Notes: a model not told the origin generated them from the letters alone. A DNA stretch of 34,077 nt from Alteromonadaceae bacterium (GCA_013393545.1 JABXHG010000578.1:1-34077); one strand, 5' to 3'. Shown: positions 8,743 to 17,479, counted from the first letter of the stretch. Translations and numbers: made by a program.

Positions 8743-11700
8743 TCAGACCCGCGTCTTCTCCCACTGTTTATCCAACCGTTTGACCGACACAGTCATGGCG
8801 GTTCCAAGCTGCTGGGCAAAGAACGACACGCGGAATTCCTCCAGCATCCAGCGGTAGAGCTCCAGCTCCGGGTCTTTTACGCCCTGGCGTTTCTGCTGGT
8901 CCCGTTTGGTGGCGTAGCGGGCCCACAACGGCTCGATGGTGTGCAGGAATTCCCGCTCGCGGCCCATTTCCCGGGGCATTTTCTCCAGCCGGATGTCCGC
9001 TGCCTCGAAATAGACCCCGAAACGGGCGAGCCACTGTGCGGGCGTATCCACCAGAAAGCCGGGGTACACCAGGTTCTGCATCTGGAATTTCAGGTCCGCC
9101 ATGCTGTTGGCCTGGGCCAGGCTGATTTTGCCCTTTAGCTGTTTGGCGATTTTCTGGTAGCCGGTCATGGCCTGGTAGAGTCGTTCGTCAGCTTCCTCCA
9201 GTGCCGGGATGAAATCCCCGCGATGCTGATCAAAGCATTTCAAGAAACTGTCACGGTTCCGTGGGACTTCTTCCGCCAGGAAATGCTGCATTACCGTGGA
9301 CAACAGGAGGTCGTCCAGAAGCACTTTTGCCTTGCCGACAGGCGCGAACATCAGCGCCGACTGTCGGAATCTCGGCAGCTTTCGCTCCAGATCGCTGAGG
9401 GTGTTGCCGAATCGGTGGATGATCAGGCGGGCGATGCCGCGCCGCGTGGTGTCTTCGGCGGTCAGTTTGTCCAGACAGCGGGTGGTGCGCACCTTCTGCC
9501 CCAGGTCTTCCAGGGCCGGGTATACGGTGACCTGCATGCCACCTTTTTCGGTCTGGACCTGCTCGGGCAGCTTGCCGAACTGCCAGTCGGTGTATTCCGC
9601 CGGTTCGCTATCGTCGGTCTCCTGATCGGTGGCCGAGGCCAGGGCCTGTTCCGCCCTACCCTCCAGCTTGTCCTGAAGCTCACCGGCATCGCGGCTTTCG
9701 GCGATGGTCTTGCCCTTGTCGCCGGTCACTCGCAGGTTCATGCGCAGGTGCCGGGGCAACTCGCCCTGCGGCCAGGCGTCCGGGTCAATCTGCACGCCGG
9801 TCATGCGGCGCAGTTGCTCACCCAGCTTGAGGGCCAGGGGCTCGTTGTCCGGCTGCATGTTTTCCAGGGCGGCGTCGACGAAATCCGGCACCGGTACGAA
9901 GTTGCGGCGCAGGGATTTGGGCAGTCCCTTGACCAGAGCAATGCATTTCTCCCGCAGCAGGCCGGGCACCAGCCATTCCAGCCGGCGTTCGGGGATTTGT
10001 TTCAGGGCCATCAGGGGCACCTGGAGGGTGACGCCATCACGTTCGCTGGTCGGCTCAAACTCATAATTCAGCGGGTATTTCACGCCCTGCCATTCCAGGT
10101 AATCCGGGTACAGCTCGGCGGCGGACTGGTCCACCGGGCGCTGCAGCACATCCGCTTCGGTCAACTCGAGTTTTTTCAGTTCTTCGGCGGACAGCCCCTT
10201 CCACCAGCTTTCGAAGTGGCGGCCACTGACGATGTCATCCGGCAGACGTTCGTCATAGAAGGCCACCAGCACTTCGTCGTCCACCAGCAGGTCGCGGCGC
10301 CGGGTTTTCTTCTCCAGATTCTCGACGGTGTCGAGCATTTCCCGGTTGCGGGCGATGAAGGGTGCCTTTGAGCGGTAGTCTCCTTCCACCAGGGCCCGGC
10401 GGATAAACAGATCCCGACACTCCTTCGGGTCCACCTTGGCGTAGGGAATCCGGCGCTTCGGGACCACATCCAGCCCGTACAGGGAGACCTTTTCATAGCC
10501 CATCACCTGGGCGCGCTTCTGCTCCCAGTGAGGCTCGAAATAATGGTGCTTCACCACATGACCTGCCAGTGGTTCCACCCATTCCGGCTGGATGCCGGCC
10601 ACCATCCGGGCGAAGACCTTGCTGGTTTCGACGATTTCCGCCGCGACAATCCACTTGGGGCCACTTTTCGCCACTTTCGAGCCGGGAAAGATCATCACCT
10701 TGCGGTTGCGAGTGGCCAGGTATTCGCGTTTTTCCACTTTCACCGCCACCTGGCCCAACAAACCGGCCAGAATGGCCTTGTGGATGGGGTCGTAACCGGC
10801 GGGCTCCTTGTTCAGGGCCAGCTTTTGTTCCCGGCAAATCAGCGTCAGCTGGCGGTGAATGTCCCGCCATTCGCGCATGCGCATCCAGCTCAGGAAGGTT
10901 TTCTGGCAGAGTTTTTTCAGCTGGTTCTGGGACATTTCCTGGCGCTGCTCTTCAAACCAGTTCCAGATATTGAGCAGCGTGGCGAAGTCCGATTCCTTGT
11001 CGTTGAACGGCGCATGGGCCTGGTCGGCGGCCTGCTGTTTTTCCTGGGGCCGCTCGCGTGGATCCTGGATGCTGAGCCCAGCGATGACGATCAGTACTTC
11101 GGCGAGGCTGCCCTGATCGGCCGAAGTCACCAGCATGCGCGCCAGTCTCGGGTCCAGCGGCAGCCGGGCCATGGTGCGGCCAAGCTTGGTGACCCGTCGT
11201 TTGGCATCCACCGCACTCAACTCTTCCAGCAGCTTGTAGCCGTCGTTAATCTGCTTGCGCTCCGGCGCTTCCAGGAACGGGAAATGGCGAATTTCACCGA
11301 GCCCGGAAGTACTCATCTGCAGGATGACCGAGGCCAGGTTGGTGCGCAGGATTTCCGGGTCGGTGTATTCCGGGCGGTTGATGAAGTCGGTTTCATCGTA
11401 CAGGCGGAAACAGATACCCGGCGCCACCCGGCCACAGCGCCCTGCCCGCTGGTTGGCACTGGCCTGGGAAATGGGCTCGATGGGCAGGCGTTGGATTTTC
11501 GAGCGCACGCTGTAACGGCTGATGCGGGCCACACCGGTGTCGATGACGTAACGGATGCCCGGCACGGTCAGGGAGGTTTCCGCCACGTTGGTGGACAGCA
11601 CAATGCGCCGGCCCTTGTGGGCCTGGAATACCCGGTTCGGCTGCTGGTTGCTCAGCCGGGAGTACAGGGGCAACACTTCGGTATGGCGCAACTCGGCGTG

Positions 11701-12663
11701 GCGCAGAACCTTGCTCAGGGCGCGAATTTCCCGCTCACCGGGCAGGAACACCAGCACATCGCCCGGGGGCTTTTTCTCCTGGCGCTCGTGCTGCTCGATT
11801 TCCTCCATGGCCGAGAGGACGCCGTCGGTCCAGCTCTGGTCCCGGTCGTCCTCGTCGCCGGCCAGGGGGCGGTAGCGAACGTCCACCGGATAGGTGCGCC
11901 CACTCACCTCGATGACGGGCGCCTCGCCAAAGAATTCGCTGAAGCGCTCCACCTCGATGGTGGCGGAGGTGATGATCACTTTCAGGTCCGGGCGCTTGGG
12001 CAGCAGCTGTTTCAAGTAACCCAGCAAGAAATCGATGTTCAGGCTACGCTCGTGGGCCTCATCGATAATGAGCGTGTCGTAGCGGTCCAGGAAGCGATCG
12101 TGCTGGATCTCGGCCAGCAGGATGCCGTCGGTCATCACCTTCACCCGGGAGCTTTCCGAGGTGTTGTCGGTGAAGCGCACCTGGTAGCCAATCTGTTGGC
12201 CCACGGATTCGCCAATTTCCTCGGCAATGCGGCTCGACACGCTGCGGGCGGCGATGCGCCGGGGCTGGGTATGACCGATCAACCCACGAATGCCCCGGCC
12301 CTGGTTCAGGCAGATCTTGGGAATCTGGGTGGTCTTACCCGAGCCGGTCTCGCCGGCGATGATTACCACCTGGTGCTTTTCAATCGCTGCACTGATGTCT
12401 TCGACCCGGTCACTGACCGGCAACCCCGCCGGGAAGCTGGCTGGTTTGTGAAGGGCCTGGCGCGCCTGGACCTTTTTCTTGCCCCGCTCCAGCCAGTCGA
12501 CCATTTTCGCCAACTCTTTTTCACCGGGCTTGCCCTTGTGCCGGCTGACCGAGCGAATGATTCGGGCCGCCTCCTGCTGGTTGCAGGCGTCCAGCTGGCC
12601 CATCAGGTCAGCCACGGTGGCTTTGGGTTTGTCGGCTTGTTTCGTCTGCGTGGTGTCAGTCAT
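8743..12663 (-). CDS. hrpA: ATP-dependent RNA helicase HrpA
   Basis: A DEAH-box RNA helicase. In E. coli HrpA resolves stalled or collided ribosomes and acts on mRNA. The protein is about 1306 residues, matching E. coli HrpA (1300). Motifs in order (numbered from the chosen start): Walker A GETGSGKTTQ near 101-110, DEAHERS near 199-205, SAT near 230, and the motif VI block QRAGRCGR near 402. The ratchet/OB-fold domains and a long C-terminal DUF3418-type region complete it. The frame opens at a GTG at 12717, but the ATG at 12663 (MTDTTQTKQ) gives the usual short charged N-terminus; neither has a good ribosome binding site. The opposite strand carries a 725-codon open frame, a by-product of codon bias. 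Upstream lies the fadD terminator, so hrpA has its own promoter in about 12664-12750. Confidence 0.93.
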   Translation of the reverse strand: MTDTTQTKQADKPKATVADLMGQLDACNQQEAARIIRSVSRHKGKPGEKELAKMVDWLERGKKKVQARQALHKPASFPAGLPVSDRVEDISAAIEKHQVVIIAGETGSGKTTQIPKICLNQGRGIRGLIGHTQPRRIAARSVSSRIAEEIGESVGQQIGYQVRFTDNTSESSRVKVMTDGILLAEIQHDRFLDRYDTLIIDEAHERSLNIDFLLGYLKQLLPKRPDLKVIITSATIEVERFSEFFGEAPVIEVSGRTYPVDVRYRPLAGDEDDRDQSWTDGVLSAMEEIEQHERQEKKPPGDVLVFLPGEREIRALSKVLRHAELRHTEVLPLYSRLSNQQPNRVFQAHKGRRIVLSTNVAETSLTVPGIRYVIDTGVARISRYSVRSKIQRLPIEPISQASANQRAGRCGRVAPGICFRLYDETDFINRPEYTDPEILRTNLASVILQMSTSGLGEIRHFPFLEAPERKQINDGYKLLEELSAVDAKRRVTKLGRTMARLPLDPRLARMLVTSADQGSLAEVLIVIAGLSIQDPRERPQEKQQAADQAHAPFNDKESDFATLLNIWNWFEEQRQEMSQNQLKKLCQKTFLSWMRMREWRDIHRQLTLICREQKLALNKEPAGYDPIHKAILAGLLGQVAVKVEKREYLATRNRKVMIFPGSKVAKSGPKWIVAAEIVETSKVFARMVAGIQPEWVEPLAGHVVKHHYFEPHWEQKRAQVMGYEKVSLYGLDVVPKRRIPYAKVDPKECRDLFIRRALVEGDYRSKAPFIARNREMLDTVENLEKKTRRRDLLVDDEVLVAFYDERLPDDIVSGRHFESWWKGLSAEELKKLELTEADVLQRPVDQSAAELYPDYLEWQGVKYPLNYEFEPTSERDGVTLQVPLMALKQIPERRLEWLVPGLLREKCIALVKGLPKSLRRNFVPVPDFVDAALENMQPDNEPLALKLGEQLRRMTGVQIDPDAWPQGELPRHLRMNLRVTGDKGKTIAESRDAGELQDKLEGRAEQALASATDQETDDSEPAEYTDWQFGKLPEQVQTEKGGMQVTVYPALEDLGQKVRTTRCLDKLTAEDTTRRGIARLIIHRFGNTLSDLERKLPRFRQSALMFAPVGKAKVLLDDLLLSTVMQHFLAEEVPRNRDSFLKCFDQHRGDFIPALEEADERLYQAMTGYQKIAKQLKGKISLAQANSMADLKFQMQNLVYPGFLVDTPAQWLARFGVYFEAADIRLEKMPREMGREREFLHTIEPLWARYATKRDQQKRQGVKDPELELYRWMLEEFRVSFFAQQLGTAMTVSVKRLDKQWEKTRV

Positions 12664-12751
12664 CAAAGGGTAATTGGCTCGCGACTCAGGGGTTTCTGTC
12701 GTTGAATAAGGCGCCACAGTCTAGCGGGAAAAGTGTCCCGTAGAAATACGA

Positions 12752-12773
12752 AGACCCCGCCGAAGCGGGGTCT
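12752..12773 (-). terminator. rho-independent terminator of fadD
   Basis: AGACCCCGC (12752-12760) and GCGGGGTCT (12765-12773) form a perfect nine-base stem with a four-base loop. Read on the minus strand it is followed by TTCGTATTT, a modest U-tract. It sits 35 bases after the fadD stop and before hrpA, so it closes the fadD transcript. Confidence 0.85.
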
Positions 12774-12808
12774 CAGTCTGGCAAGGCAGAAGCTGATGCT
12801 TTTGGGGA

Positions 12809-14494
12809 TCAGCCCTTGTGCTCCTTGTTGGCCTCGTCCCGCAGCTCCCGCCGCAGGATTTTGCCGACGTTGGTTTTCGGCAGTTCATCGCGGAATTCAA
12901 AGTGCCTGGGCACTTTGTAGGCGGTCAGCCGCTCACGGCAATACTCTTTGAGCTCGTTGGCACTCACGCCCTCCTTGTTGGCCACCACGTAGACCTTCAC
13001 GGCTTCGCCACTCTTGGGATCGGCGATGCCTACAGCCGCACATTCCACCACGTTCGGATGGCTGATCACCACGTCTTCTACTTCGTTCGGGTACACGTTG
13101 AAGCCGGAGACAATGATCATGTCTTTCTTGCGATCAACAATCCGCAGATAACCGTCTTCCTGGATCAGGGCAATGTCACCGGTCTTGAAGTAACCGTCAT
13201 CGGTGAACGCTTTGCGGGTGTCTTCCGGCCGCTGCCAGTAACCATGCATCACCTGCGGGCCTTTCACGCACAGCTCGCCAGGCTCTCCGATCGGCGTTTC
13301 ATTGCCCTCGTCATCCAGGGTTTTTACCAGTGTGTTGGGCACCGGCAAACCAATGGTCCCGATCTGGATGGAGCTCGGCGGGTTGAAGGTAACCACCGGT
13401 GAGGTCTCGGTCAGGCCGTAACCTTCACAGATTTCCGTGCCGGTCACCCGATGCCAGGTTTTCGCGGTGTCACTGGTCAACGCCATACCACCGGAAGCGG
13501 TAAGCTTGAGGCCGGAGAAGTCCAGATCCTGGAAATCCTCATTGTTGCAAAGCGCCACAAACAGGGTATTCAGGCCCATGAATGCAGAGAACTTGTGATT
13601 CTTCAGTTCCTTGGCGAAGCCCGGAATGTCGCGCGGGTTGGGAATCAACACGTTATGGGCGCCGGCTTCGAGCATGATGCCGCAGTTCAGGGTAAACGAA
13701 TAAATATGGTACAGCGGCAGGGGGGCGATGATGGTTTCTTCGCCATCGACAATCAGCCCCTCAAGCATCGGGCGTACCTGAATGAGGTTGGCCATCAGGT
13801 TGGCGTGGGTGAGCATGGCACCCTTGGCCACGCCGGTGGTGCCGCCGGTGTACTGGAGCACCGCCAGGTCATCCGCCTTGATTTCAACCGGCGTGAATTT
13901 TTCCTTTTCCCCGGCCGCCAGAACCGCCGGCAACTTGTGGGCTCCGGGAATATTGAACGGCGGCACCATTTTCTTCAGGTATTTGACCGCCGCATTCATC
14001 AGGGTGCGCTTGAACGGCGAGTGCATGTCCGCTACTTCAGTGACGATGACATGCTCGATACCGGTATTAGGGACGACCTTCTCGGCGTTTTCAGCCATGT
14101 TCGCCAACACCACCAGCGCCCTGGCGCCGGCGTCGTTAAACTGATGCTCCATTTCCCGCTTGGTGTACAGCGGGTTGGTATTAACCACAATCAAACCGGC
14201 GCGCATAGCGCCGTACACCACCACCGGGTACTGACTGACGTTGGGCATCTGCACGGCAATGCGGTCACCCGGTTCAAGGTTGGTGTGGTTTTGCAGCCAG
14301 GCAGCGAAATTACGGCTTTGCTGGTCCAGGTCCCGATAGGTCAGAGTTGCGCCAACCGCGGAGAAGGCAGGCTTGTCCGCATATTTTTTGACGGCCTGCT
14401 CAAGAACATCCACCATGTTTTTATATTGTTTGAGGTCGACCTCTAGAGGTACGCCGGCGGGGTATTTATCTTGATAGAACTGCTTGAGATCCAT
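12809..14494 (-). CDS. fadD: long-chain fatty acid-CoA ligase FadD
   Basis: Activates long-chain fatty acids with ATP and CoA, committing them to beta-oxidation or lipid synthesis at the inner face of the membrane. The 561-residue protein is the length of E. coli FadD (561). The AMP-binding motifs are complete: P-loop YTGGTTGVAKGA near 215-226, GYGLTETSP near 358-366, the YFKTGDIALI hinge near 435, the fatty-acyl signature DRKKDMIIVSGFNVYPNEVE near 450-470, and the C-terminal lysine in TNVGKILRREL. The start is one of two adjacent ATGs (14497 and 14494). An AGGAG lies six bases before the second, so I use 14494. It is transcribed away from the MaoC-type gene across a 220-base control region and ends at the terminator at 12752-12773. 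Confidence 0.94.
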   Translation of the reverse strand: MDLKQFYQDKYPAGVPLEVDLKQYKNMVDVLEQAVKKYADKPAFSAVGATLTYRDLDQQSRNFAAWLQNHTNLEPGDRIAVQMPNVSQYPVVVYGAMRAGLIVVNTNPLYTKREMEHQFNDAGARALVVLANMAENAEKVVPNTGIEHVIVTEVADMHSPFKRTLMNAAVKYLKKMVPPFNIPGAHKLPAVLAAGEKEKFTPVEIKADDLAVLQYTGGTTGVAKGAMLTHANLMANLIQVRPMLEGLIVDGEETIIAPLPLYHIYSFTLNCGIMLEAGAHNVLIPNPRDIPGFAKELKNHKFSAFMGLNTLFVALCNNEDFQDLDFSGLKLTASGGMALTSDTAKTWHRVTGTEICEGYGLTETSPVVTFNPPSSIQIGTIGLPVPNTLVKTLDDEGNETPIGEPGELCVKGPQVMHGYWQRPEDTRKAFTDDGYFKTGDIALIQEDGYLRIVDRKKDMIIVSGFNVYPNEVEDVVISHPNVVECAAVGIADPKSGEAVKVYVVANKEGVSANELKEYCRERLTAYKVPRHFEFRDELPKTNVGKILRRELRDEANKEHKG

Positions 14495-14591
14495 CATGCT
14501 CTCCTGTCTGGTTAACGCTTTTTGGAGTGGACCGGACGGGCGCGGCGACTCCCTGATTATTATATTGTTCGAAGGTCGAGTTGGTTAAAAA

Positions 14592-14619
14592 ATCAACCCT
14601 ACAAAGGTATCAACCTTTG
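14592..14619. promoter_or_regulatory. candidate operator in the fadD / maoC control region
   Basis: CAAAGG (14602-14607) and CCTTTG (14614-14619) make a perfect inverted repeat. ATCAACC occurs twice in direct orientation at 14592-14598 and 14609-14615, 17 bases apart. The block lies about 98 bases before fadD and 96 before the MaoC-type gene, midway between divergent lipid genes. A TetR-type fatty-acid regulator such as PsrA or FadR-like proteins could bind here, but the sequence does not match a consensus that I can assert. Confidence 0.4.
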
Positions 14620-14677
14620 AAGGCGATCTGAGAATAGCAGTTTTATTCCTGATGAGGTAGTTTTCCGCCCGACATTC

Positions 14678-14688
14678 TGTAACTTACA
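14678..14688. promoter_or_regulatory. TGTAA-C-TTACA palindrome upstream of maoC
   Basis: A perfect 11-base palindrome (TGTAA, one base, TTACA) centred 32 bases before the ATG of the MaoC-type gene. This places it in or just after the likely promoter. Position suggests an operator for that gene. I cannot name the regulator. Confidence 0.35.
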
Positions 14689-14714
14689 CGAAAACAGCCA
14701 ATTCGGAGCGGTTA

Positions 14715-15200
14715 ATGAGCGATACCCTGGATATCCTGGAAAACATCACCTACCAGGAACTGAACGAAGGCGACTCCGCCACCTTTACCCGCACGCTTAC
14801 CGAAGACGAACTGGTGTTGTTCGCTGCCGTGTCCGGCGATGTGAACCCGGTGCATCTGGATTCCGAGTTTGCCGCTGAATCCATGTTCAAGGAGCGCATT
14901 GCCCACGGCATGTGGAGTGGTTCGCTGATTTCCGCCGCGCTGGCCACCGTCATGCCAGGCCCCGGCACTATCTATCTTGAACAGAGCCTGGCATTCAAAC
15001 GGCCGGTAAAACTGGACGATACGCTTACAGTCACGCTCACCGTTGACCGCAAGGAACGTCGCAATCGGGTGGTTTTCCAGTGTGAAGTGCGCAACCAGAA
15101 TGATGAAAAAGTCGTTACCGGCGAAGCAAAAGTGGTCGCCCCTACCGAGAAGATTTCCCTGCGCAAACCCAATTTGCCGAAGATCACCATCGAAAACTGA
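14715..15200 (+). CDS. MaoC-type (R)-specific enoyl-CoA hydratase / dehydratase
   Basis: A hot-dog-fold hydratase acting on enoyl-CoA or 3-hydroxyacyl-thioesters. PhaJ proteins of this type divert beta-oxidation intermediates to (R)-3-hydroxyacyl-CoA. The 161-residue protein carries the hydratase-2 motif: an Asp and His in VSGDVNPVHLD (near residues 43-49), then IAHGMWSGSLISA (near 65-77). EQSLAFKRPVKLDDTLTV in the second half is typical of MaoC domains. The N-terminal ENITYQELNEGDSATF is a usual lead-in. The ATG at 14715 follows GGAG at six bases. It diverges from fadD, which supports a lipid role. Whether it feeds PHA, fatty acid synthesis or wax-ester metabolism cannot be told from sequence alone. 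No terminator is seen directly after the stop; the next one is at 15378-15408. Confidence 0.85.
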   Translation: MSDTLDILENITYQELNEGDSATFTRTLTEDELVLFAAVSGDVNPVHLDSEFAAESMFKERIAHGMWSGSLISAALATVMPGPGTIYLEQSLAFKRPVKLDDTLTVTLTVDRKERRNRVVFQCEVRNQNDEKVVTGEAKVVAPTEKISLRKPNLPKITIEN

Positions 15201-15244
15201 ACGCTGGTGTCAGCTAACTTAACACTTTGTCGCGCGGCCTGATC

Positions 15245-15259
15245 GAAAGACGATCTTTC
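15245..15259. promoter_or_regulatory. inverted repeat, possible enhancer-binding-protein site
   Basis: GAAAGA (15245-15250) and TCTTTC (15254-15259) form a perfect inverted repeat with a three-base centre. The centre lies about 85 bases before the start site predicted from the sigma-54 elements at 15311-15325. That is the normal distance for an upstream activator site. The assignment depends on the promoter call. Confidence 0.4.
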
Positions 15260-15310
15260 TGCACTACGCCCAGCCTACTTACCATTGTTTTTAAAGGAAA
15301 ATTTGCAAGC

Positions 15311-15325
15311 TGGCCTTCCACTTGC
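15311..15325 (+). promoter_or_regulatory. sigma-54 (RpoN) -24/-12 promoter
   Basis: TGGC (15311-15314) and TTGC (15322-15325) are separated by exactly seven bases, giving the invariant GG-N10-GC spacing of RpoN promoters. The preceding base is C, matching the YTGGC consensus. The middle CACG part of the consensus is not conserved. An AT-rich block at 15287-15303 upstream could bend or bind IHF. The predicted start is near 15337. The only thing downstream on this strand is the structured region ending at 15408. Confidence 0.55.
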
Positions 15326-15336
15326 GAAAGAAAGGC

Positions 15337-15408
15337 TGGCGGGGAGCTTCCGGCCCCCGCCGGACACGCCGAGCCTTGCCGATGCCTTCACCCGCATCGG
15401 CTTTTTTT
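15337..15408 (+). ncRNA. candidate sigma-54-dependent small RNA, about 72 nt
   Basis: Between the sigma-54 promoter and a strong terminator there is no reading frame worth naming. The DNA encodes two hairpins: GGCGGGG / CCCCGCC (about 15338-15344 and 15355-15361), then the terminator stem at 15378-15401 followed by seven T. A single-stranded linker of about 16 bases joins them. A short, well-terminated RNA from its own promoter fits a regulatory sRNA; GlmY/GlmZ and CrcZ are known sigma-54-dependent sRNAs. I recognise no known family in the sequence. Alternatively it is the trailing end of the maoC transcript. Confidence 0.45.
15378..15408 (+). terminator. rho-independent terminator
   Basis: GCCGATGC (15378-15385) pairs perfectly with GCATCGGC (15394-15401) around an eight-base loop and is followed by seven T (15402-15408). 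It works only on the plus strand; read on the other strand there is no T-run. It lies 178 bases after the maoC stop, far for a simple gene terminator, and ends the candidate sRNA. Confidence 0.88.
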
Positions 15409-15418
15409 CGGCTCGAGA

Positions 15419-16597
15419 TTACTTGCTCAACTCGTGCATGGCGGCTTCCAGTCCCTCGTTGGTCAGCGGATACATCTGGTCGTTGACCAGCTGACGCGTG
15501 ATCGCCAGTGAACCACGCGGGTTCCAGAAGGACTCTGGCAACGGATTGAGCCACACCACTTTATCAAAATGATCGGTAATGCGCTGGAACCAGGTGGCAC
15601 CGGCTTCCTCGTTCCAGTGTTCGATGGAGCCACCGGGGTGGGTAATTTCATAGGGCGCCATGGTGGCATCACCCACGAAAATCACCTTGTAGTCCAGGCC
15701 GTAGGTATGAAGGATATCCCGGGTATCCACGGTTTCATTCATTCGCCGCAGATTGTGCTGCCACACGCTTTCATAGATGAAATTGTGGAAGTAGAAGTAC
15801 TCCATGTGCTTGAACTCCAGCCGTGCGGCGGAGAACAGCTCTTCACACACCTGAACGTGCGGGTCCATGGACCCGCCCACATCGAAAAAGATCAGCACCT
15901 TGGCTGCGTTATGGCGCTCAGGCACCATTTTCAGGTCAAGGTAGCCGGCATTTCTGGCAGTGGAGCGAATAGTGTCATCCAGATCCAGCTGGTCGGCGGC
16001 CCCTTCCCGGGCAAACTGGCGCAAACGGCGTAATGCCAGCTTGATATTGCGAACCCCCAGCGTCACGCTGTCGTCCAGATCCCGAAACTCACGCTTCTCC
16101 CACACTTTCACCGCCCGACCCTGGCGACCGCCATCCTGGCCAATCCGGTAGCCCTCGGGGTTATAGCCATAAGCACCGAAAGGCGAGGTACCGCCAGTGC
16201 CGATCCACTTGTTGCCGCCGGCATGCCGCTCTTTCTGCTCTTTCAGCCGCTCCTGGAAGGTTTTGATCAACTCTTCCAGGCCGCCGAGGGAGTCGATCTT
16301 CGCTTTTTCATCGGCGCTCAGATGCTTTTCGAACTCTTTGCGTAACCACTCATCCGGGATGAGCGTTTCCAGCAGTCCATCCAGATCCTCGATGCCCTGG
16401 AAATACACCTGAAAGGCACGGTCGAATTTGTCGAAGTGGCGCTCATCCTTGACCAGACACAGCCGGGCCAGATAGTAAAATTCCTGGACATCGGCAAATG
16501 CCAGACGTTTTTGCAGGGCCTCCAGCAAATCCAGGAACTCCCGCAGACTCGCCGGCACGCCCACACGGCGCACTTCCAGAAAAAAGTCGATCAGCAT
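15419..16597 (-). CDS. VWA domain-containing CoxE-like protein
   Basis: A cytoplasmic von Willebrand A protein of the CoxE-like type, usually paired with a MoxR ATPase in chaperone-like modules that assemble or insert cofactors or act on envelope complexes. It has 392 residues. The N-terminal helical part starts LIDFFLEVRRVGVPASLREF. A basic Gly-rich stretch lies at about 115-150, and the VWA domain at about 230-370. The metal-site loop reads FFDVGGSMDPH near 237-247, so the usual DxSxS is DxGxS here. The gene starts 21 bases after the moxR stop, the last gene of the long leftward array. No signal peptide is seen. The exact client is unknown. Confidence 0.85.
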   Translation of the reverse strand: MLIDFFLEVRRVGVPASLREFLDLLEALQKRLAFADVQEFYYLARLCLVKDERHFDKFDRAFQVYFQGIEDLDGLLETLIPDEWLRKEFEKHLSADEKAKIDSLGGLEELIKTFQERLKEQKERHAGGNKWIGTGGTSPFGAYGYNPEGYRIGQDGGRQGRAVKVWEKREFRDLDDSVTLGVRNIKLALRRLRQFAREGAADQLDLDDTIRSTARNAGYLDLKMVPERHNAAKVLIFFDVGGSMDPHVQVCEELFSAARLEFKHMEYFYFHNFIYESVWQHNLRRMNETVDTRDILHTYGLDYKVIFVGDATMAPYEITHPGGSIEHWNEEAGATWFQRITDHFDKVVWLNPLPESFWNPRGSLAITRQLVNDQMYPLTNEGLEAAMHELSK

Positions 16598-16618
16598 AAA
16601 GCCAGCCTGTGCCCGGAA

Positions 16619-17461
16619 TCAGTTTCGGCGACGGACCATGAACGCCAGTTTCTGCAGCAGGTGCACATCCTGCTCATTTTTCACCAGGGCCCCGTACAAT
16701 GGCGGCAAGGCCGAGCTCTGGTCTTTGTCCTGCAGGGATTGGGCGGACAGTTCGTCTGCCATCAGCAGTTTGAGCCAGTCAATCAGCTCCGAGGTGGAGG
16801 GCTTTTTCTTCAGGCCCGGCACCTTGCGCACATCGAAAAAGACCTCCAGTGAATCCCGCACCAGCTGCTGTTGGATACCCGGAAAATGGACATCCACGAT
16901 GTGTTGCATGGTGTCGTGGTCCGGGAAGCGAATGTAGTGGAAGAAACACCGGCGCAGGAAGGCATCCGGCAGTTCTTTTTCGTTATTACTGGTAATCACC
17001 ACCACCGGCCGGTGTTTTGCCCGAACGGTTTGCTGCGTCTCATAGACAAAAAATTCCATGCGATCCAGTTCAAGCAGCAAATCGTTGGGAAATTCGATGT
17101 CCGCCTTGTCGATTTCGTCAATCAGCAGGACCACAGGCTCGTCGGCTTCGAAGGCTTCCCAGAGCTTGCCTTTAACAATGTAGTTGCCGATGTCGTGTAC
17201 CCGCTCATCTCCCAACTGGGAATCACGCAGGCGAGAAACCGCATCGTACTCATACAGCCCCTGCTGGGCCTTGGTGGTGGACTTGATGTGCCAGGGAATC
17301 AGGCGCATGCCCAGGGCCTGCGCCATTTCTTCGGCCAACAGGGTTTTGCCGGTGCCAGGTTCACCCTTGATCAGCAACGGCCGCTGGAGGGAAATGGCCG
17401 CATTCACGGCCATTTGCAGATCGTCGGTGGCTACGTAGTTGTCGGTACCGGTAAATTTCAT
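16619..17461 (-). CDS. MoxR-family AAA+ ATPase
   Basis: An AAA+ chaperone-like ATPase that normally works with VWA proteins. The 280-residue protein has Walker A GEPGTGKTLLAEE near 37-49, Walker B VVLLIDEIDKAD near 110-121, a sensor-1 region with VVITSNNEKELPDAFLRRC near 154-172 including the arginine finger pair, and a lid domain with LIDWLKLL near 227. The start MKFTGTDNYVATDDLQ is typical of the CoxD-like branch. Gaps are 18 bases from the upstream VWA/(EP)n gene and 21 bases to the CoxE-like gene, so all three are probably cotranscribed and act together. Confidence 0.9.
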   Translation of the reverse strand: MKFTGTDNYVATDDLQMAVNAAISLQRPLLIKGEPGTGKTLLAEEMAQALGMRLIPWHIKSTTKAQQGLYEYDAVSRLRDSQLGDERVHDIGNYIVKGKLWEAFEADEPVVLLIDEIDKADIEFPNDLLLELDRMEFFVYETQQTVRAKHRPVVVITSNNEKELPDAFLRRCFFHYIRFPDHDTMQHIVDVHFPGIQQQLVRDSLEVFFDVRKVPGLKKKPSTSELIDWLKLLMADELSAQSLQDKDQSSALPPLYGALVKNEQDVHLLQKLAFMVRRRN

Positions 17462-17479
17462 CGGTTCGTATCCTGTCGG

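Noticed and set aside
10528..12705. 725-codon open frame antisense to hrpA
   Set aside because: It mirrors the strongly supported HrpA frame, has no domain pattern or ribosome binding site, and is the usual effect of GC-rich codon bias.
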